NCBI GenBank assembly: GCA_905198125.1 | Contig: CAJKBH010000021.1 | Span: forward strand, 1 to 58,886 | DNA from: an uncultured Porphyromonadaceae bacterium | Lineage (GTDB): Bacteria; Bacteroidota; Bacteroidia; Bacteroidales; Muribaculaceae | Reading direction: 5' to 3' | Length of the DNA: 58,886 nt | In this document: piece by piece, positions 55,646-58,886 of the stretch | Position numbering within the stretch: position 1 is the first letter of the stretch | Layout: every line of letters starts with the position of its first letter | Notes under the pieces: generated by a model | The model's input: only the letters and a program-made list of their open reading frames with translations | The model's database searches: none | What the model was told of the DNA's origin: nothing | Program-made: the position numbers and the translations under genes

Positions 55646-56062
55646 CTAAAGTAATTTAGTATTAGCTTTGAGGGTTGACTGAAGTCCCGTCAGATTTAGT
55701 GTTGGAATTAATATGGGTGTAACCATATTTGCCTGCAAAGTAACAGAACTAACAAAAGCCCTTACATAAGGAAAAACAATCGCAAGGCTGTTGGGATAAA
55801 AATATTCTGGTATAGCCTCCAAATCCAAGGGTTCCTTGAATTCAAAGGTTGCTATACAATCAATGCGAACGATTGTTTTATTATCTTCGCCTTGTGTTGC
55901 TTTGAATACAAAGCGAAGAGAGAATGTTTTATTGTTTTTATCATAAACACCTGAAGGCGAAAATGACAAGTCGAGGGGAGACGCGTCTGTAAAATCTCCC
56001 ATATTTATCTCAACATTAGTGAATGTATACGATCTAAACGCAAATGCAGCAGATGTTGACAT
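55646..56062 (-). CDS. SecB-like chaperone
   Basis: A 138-residue protein. FRFVFKA-like strands and especially YFYPNSLAIVFPYVRAFVSS followed by TPILIPTLNL match the SecB core (compare PN-ILFPYAR...L-PVNF of E. coli SecB). Bacteroidetes lack a canonical secB in many species, and SecB-like proteins on mobile elements act as dedicated antitoxin chaperones in toxin-antitoxin-chaperone systems. Its start overlaps the 85-residue ORF by 29 bp and its stop lies 6 bp before the ART-like frame, so three genes are tightly coupled. Confidence 0.8.
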   Translation of the reverse strand: MSTSAAFAFRSYTFTNVEINMGDFTDASPLDLSFSPSGVYDKNNKTFSLRFVFKATQGEDNKTIVRIDCIATFEFKEPLDLEAIPEYFYPNSLAIVFPYVRAFVSSVTLQANMVTPILIPTLNLTGLQSTLKANTKLL

Positions 56063-56291
56063 GAGAATTCTTAGATAAAGAAAAATCCAGATCGTAATCT
56101 GGATTCATTTTGTAGTTTATTAATTCTTGATGATTCGAGTGCCCAGAACTCTGAATTGTTATAGCATAGACATACTGATAAGCATCAACTGTTGAGAGGC
56201 ACTCCTTCTCCAGTTGGCTAAAGTCTGCCGCCTTTTGGTCAGGCGTTGCAGTAATCCTGTAATGCTCTAATGCTTCAAGTACGGGATCCAT
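56034..56291 (-). CDS. Small protein of SecB/ART module, unknown
   Basis: An 85-residue acidic protein, MDPVLEALEHYRITATPDQK at the start and Cys-rich at the end (NICCICV). No family is recognised. It overlaps the preceding 54-codon ORF by 17 bp and the SecB-like gene by 29 bp. In toxin-antitoxin-chaperone systems an antitoxin has a C-terminal chaperone-addiction region; this protein is one candidate for that role. Confidence 0.55.
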   Translation of the reverse strand: MDPVLEALEHYRITATPDQKAADFSQLEKECLSTVDAYQYVYAITIQSSGHSNHQELINYKMNPDYDLDFSLSKNSHVNICCICV

Positions 56292-56439
56292 ATCTTTCAG
56301 TGTTTAGCTGTGCGAAGTTACTAATAATATTTGGAATAGCCAAACTTTTAAGGGATAGTTTATCTATTCTTTCATCATTAGAACCATTTAGAGTCTTATT
56401 ATGTTCATCAAAAACTTCTTGGAGTACATGATTCACCAT
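56275..56439 (-). CDS. 54-residue ORF, first of SecB/ART module
   Basis: The frame reads MVNHVLQEVFDEHNKTLNGS and ends KSLAIPN...RYGSRT-stop. It is charged, helical in appearance and shares the AT-rich codon use of the module. It begins 33 bp after the integrase stop and overlaps the next ATG by 17 bp. No family is recognised. Together with the 85-residue ORF it could also be one protein split by a frameshift. Confidence 0.5.
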   Translation of the reverse strand: MVNHVLQEVFDEHNKTLNGSNDERIDKLSLKSLAIPNIISNFAQLNTERYGSRT

Positions 56440-56472
56440 TATAAATATTTACCTATTTCCTTTAACTAGCTC

Positions 56473-57936
56473 TCACCACATATCATTCTCTTTCTTCGAC
56501 ATGGCGGCGATTTCGTCGGCTATCTCCTCGGAGGATAGCTTGATGTAGTCCATGAAGGTCTTTTGTGTCTTGTGACCACTGACGTGCATCATCTGGAGGA
56601 TGGTGTACTTGTGGCTGAGATACATATTGGTGATGCCAGTGCGTCGGGCGGTGTGACTTGTCACGCAGTCATAGCGAGGCACGATAACATTGCCGTTGAG
56701 GTCTGTCTCAGGCTCTTTCTTCTTCTTTATCAATGCCTCCTTCTGTTTCATTGTGAGCTTGGTAGGCACTTTCTCTTTCAATGACGGCAACTGCTCCGAC
56801 AAGTCTTTCAGAATATCTTTGATGTAGCGGTTAAGCACCTATTCGTTGGCTTTCGGTATATTATAGCCATATTTCTCGCAGATGGTGATAAGGTTCTCGT
56901 TAAGAATGGGGATTGTCACCTCGGTCCTAGTCTTTTGCTGAACAAGTCGGATTATGCGTGTTCCCTTGCGGGTGGTCTCAAAGTTGTCGGCATTGAGATT
57001 GTTGTAATCACTCACGCGCTGGCAGGTATAGCAGCCAATGAGAAAAACATCGCGGATATGTTCTTTCTTCCCGGTCAGCGGCATTTCATAGAGGGCTTGC
57101 AGCTCCTCCTCGGTGAGATAGATTTCGACTGCCTTGTCGCGGTCTTCAATCTTCTTCTTGACAATTAGTGCCGCTGCACGTTGGTTATCGTGTACGCCGT
57201 CAATGAAGGCGGCGTTGATAAGAGCCTTAAGATTTGTAAGATGTTTGTTGACCACTTTCGCCATATAGCCGTGCTTCTGCAAATAATTTATGTAACGTGA
57301 CACAAACGCGCGGTCGATGTCTGCCCATCCGAATTTGTGCAATGGGTCGAAGCCTTCATAAACACCGATAAAACTTTTCCACGCCTTGCAGGTGCCGGGT
57401 GCATAGTCATCACTGCCGATTTTTCGCGCCCCGCTCCTGATGTCATCGACAAATTGAATGAGAAACGGCCAGATAAGACGGTTCTTCTCATCCTCGATAC
57501 GTTTCTTTTCCTCGGCTTTCTTGCGGGCTTTTTCTTTTGCCGCCTCCCGTTTGGCGATAGCCTTTCGCTCGGCTTCGGCAGCTTCCTCCATCGCCCGGCG
57601 TTCAGCATCAACCTTTTCCGGCTCGGAAATGTAACGCACATCCATGTCGAGTGCTTCACGGTCAAAGTTCACCTTTGCAAGATGAGCCTTAACAATGCCT
57701 TCAATCTGCGTCAGCTTGGCGTGAAGTTGATAGTTCTTCTTCTGATGTGCCAGCCATGCGCGGGGAGATGCCGTAGCCTTCTGCCAGTCGGCAACCTCGA
57801 CCTGAAGCATGGTCGAAACCAGCACATCAATCTTACGGGTATGGATACGAATAAACAGAGTTGCGGTCTCTTTCCCCATGTCCTTGTTTCGGATGTGGAA
57901 TGGGGTTAATTTCTTTGGAGAGGGTGTTGTTGCCAT
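56473..57936 (-). pseudogene. Tyrosine integrase with in-frame amber stop
   Basis: Read through, this is a 487-codon integrase. A SAM-like N-terminus (MATTPSPKKLTPFHIRNKD), a charged coiled-coil insert (about 125-165) and the catalytic domain follow. Arg is in CYTCQRVSDYNNL, Lys in QQKTRTEV, His-Arg in HTARRTGI and His/Tyr in HVSGHKTQKTFMDYIK. A TAG at 56841-56839 splits it after YNIPKANE, separating the first Arg and Lys from the HRHY half. The frame continues uninterrupted on both sides, so a single C-to-T change (CAG to TAG) explains it. It probably cannot integrate or excise unaided. The ATG at 57936 fits family N-termini better than 57984. Confidence 0.88.
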
Positions 57937-58004
57937 ATTTTTTCTGAATAAAAAGTTTGAATGGTAGCGTTCACAGTTATTCACAGTCAGCCACTTTGGT
58001 TCTG

Positions 58005-58037
58005 CAAATATAACAACCCAAACCGCATTTTGTCAAG
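58005..58037 (-). promoter_or_regulatory. Integrase promoter
   Basis: TATATTTG on the minus strand (58012-58005) is a -7 match, with CTTG (58037-58034) as a weak -33 after 21 bp. It ends 2 bp from the right-end GTCACCAC repeats, so integrase bound there could repress its own gene. Confidence 0.5.
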
Positions 58038-58039
58038 TC

Positions 58040-58063
58040 GGGTCACCACGTAGGTCACCACGT
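58040..58063 (+). repeat. Right-end GGTCACCACG repeats (candidate arm sites)
   Basis: GGTCACCACG occurs at 58041-58050 and 58054-58062 (as GTCACCACG), 13 bp apart, about 120 bp from attR, matching the left-end copies. Confidence 0.6.
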
Positions 58064-58180
58064 TTTTTGAATAAATCTGAGAATCGGCAAAATTCATTAT
58101 AATTCATATTGCACTATTATTCAGCGTTTTGCCTAAATAATACATTCAAATCCATTCGCATTCATTCAGAAACTCAGGTT

Positions 58181-58191
58181 CTGGTGGCACC
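58181..58191 (+). other. attR core
   Basis: CTGGTGGCACC repeats the 3' end of tRNA-Phe at 44214-44224. Confidence 0.75.
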
Positions 58192-58197
58192 GCCTCT

Positions 58198-58238
58198 AAA
58201 ATCGCAAAGTAATTGATTTTCAATTTCTTGGCGATTTT
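58198..58238 (+). terminator. Hairpin beyond attR
   Basis: An 18-bp stem with two mismatches (58198-58215 with 58221-58238, AAAATCGC at the base) followed by T-rich sequence. It is probably the original terminator of tRNA-Phe before insertion. Positions 58239-58448 show no gene. Confidence 0.65.
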
Positions 58239-58448
58239 TCTTTCACTCAAATTTTGCCGAGTTCCCTATAAAGTTACCTATGACACACCCGTTTGAACGG
58301 TGCTGAAACGTGGTTGACGCAACTGAATGAACGAAAAATAAATCTTTTCACATTTTTTAATAAATATCGGCGAGTGAACCATTCAATCGAATTGAGGGCT
58401 TTGTAAATTGCGGGATAATTAAGTCCCGCCGTTTACATCACATAATTA

Positions 58449-58853
58449 ATGAAAATAGAACCCCGTACAATAACGCACGAACAATTCAAGTCGCTTATAA
58501 AGGAATGGCTTGACACCCACCGCGAGGAATACTGCGCTTTTGCCGAGGAAGTGAGCAAGCGCGACCGTTCAGGTTTTCAACAGATTTTTCTGTATGCCCA
58601 ATCTATCGCTCCCGCTTATGCTAATGCCGTAAAATCTCGTATGGCAGACAATAGGGATGAAGGATTTGATGATCTTGAGAAGTTATTGGAGGACGCTGAC
58701 ATAGGCAGAAGGATACTTAGAGATTTTCAGTCAGAAAATCCGGATACCATTGCTCCGGCAATGCTTGCATGGCTATACTTCGGCAACAGTTGGGAGCTGA
58801 TGGTTTCTTATAATGAAGAAATCATACAGGATGGAAAATCCAGAGCGGACTGA
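58449..58853 (+). CDS. Hypothetical helical protein
   Basis: A 134-residue, mostly helical and acidic protein outside the element. TITHEQFKSLIKEWLDTHRE and DNRDEGFDDLEKLLEDADIG suggest helix pairs; no family is recognised and no signal or membrane segment is seen. Codon use is more AT-rich than the core genome on the left, so it may belong to another island. Confidence 0.6.
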   Translation: MKIEPRTITHEQFKSLIKEWLDTHREEYCAFAEEVSKRDRSGFQQIFLYAQSIAPAYANAVKSRMADNRDEGFDDLEKLLEDADIGRRILRDFQSENPDTIAPAMLAWLYFGNSWELMVSYNEEIIQDGKSRAD

Positions 58854-58886
58854 CCCCGTGCGCCAAGTCTTGATAGACCCCCTGGA

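Larger units (their letters stand above)
44214..58191. mobile_element. Integrated mobilizable element in tRNA-Phe
   Basis: The boundaries are the 11-bp direct repeat CTGGTGGCACC. Inside are a drug-modification operon, relaxase and relaxosome genes, a DUF3408 protein, an SF3-type helicase, an excisionase-like gene, a SecB/ART-like module and a tyrosine integrase next to the right end. No type IV secretion genes are present, so it would depend on a helper conjugative element, like NBU-type elements of Bacteroides. It is clearly more AT-rich than both flanks of the chromosome to its left. The integrase carries an in-frame stop. Confidence 0.88.

Noticed and set aside
55630..56841. Stop-codon recoding of TAG in the element
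   Set aside because: Two interesting TAG codons lie in frame with continuing sequence, but TAG ends normal genes such as xerC, the DUF4421 gene and the 85-residue ORF, so reassignment is not supported.

Overview
The window comes from a GC-rich member of the Bacteroidales, most plausibly Muribaculaceae or a close relative. This is inferred from paired SusC/SusD genes, a hybrid two-component (HTCS) regulator, DUF4421, DUF4249 and DUF6377 families, and repeated promoters of the Bacteroidetes type (TTTG, about 20 bp, TAnnTTTG). No rRNA or marker gene fixes the species.

Positions 1-14282 are mostly housekeeping: rpsU and a XerC-type recombinase, an EpsG/MATE pair on the other strand, hpf, mltG, a DUF2007 protein, a DUF4421 outer-membrane protein, a short ribD and a lipoprotein. 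An rpoN operon follows, carrying a membrane-anchored coiled-coil protein and a DUF6377 regulator.

Positions 14283-34077 are a compact xylan utilization locus. An HTCS regulator is divergent from SusC, SusD, a surface glycan-binding protein and a GH10 xylanase whose catalytic domain is split by two near-identical CBMs. A GH35-type beta-galactosidase, a GPH symporter, a second GH10, a GH43 and a GH67 alpha-glucuronidase follow. Surface enzymes cut xylan, SusCD imports oligosaccharides, periplasmic GH10/GH67/GH35 trim them, and the symporter feeds the cytoplasmic GH43. The HTCS has lost its ATPase domain and its receiver aspartate, and the GH67 lacks its N-terminal domain.

Positions 34078-44152 hold a secreted protein with a T9SS-like tail, a nested palindrome, a LytS/LytTR-type sensor-regulator pair with an LtaS-like sulfatase-fold enzyme, and a TonB receptor/DUF4249 pair.

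A 14-kb integrated mobilizable element (44214-58191) sits in the 3' end of tRNA-Phe(GAA), bounded by 11-bp direct repeats, and is visibly more AT-rich than its host. It carries (i) a seven-gene drug-modification and efflux operon (zinc ribbon, YciI, Lnu-like, tautomerase, GNAT, MATE, Vat-like) behind a giant leader hairpin; (ii) a relaxase, a relaxosome protein, a DUF3408 protein, an SF3-type helicase and an excisionase-like protein; (iii) a long gene-free stretch full of hairpins; (iv) a very AT-rich four-ORF module with a SecB-like chaperone and an ADP-ribosyltransferase-like protein; and (v) a tyrosine integrase broken by an in-frame amber codon.

The strongest candidate for an undescribed system is the SecB-like/ART-like module (55070-56439), which looks like a chaperone-controlled toxin-antitoxin or defence cassette. 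The leader-controlled drug operon and the degenerate HTCS are next.
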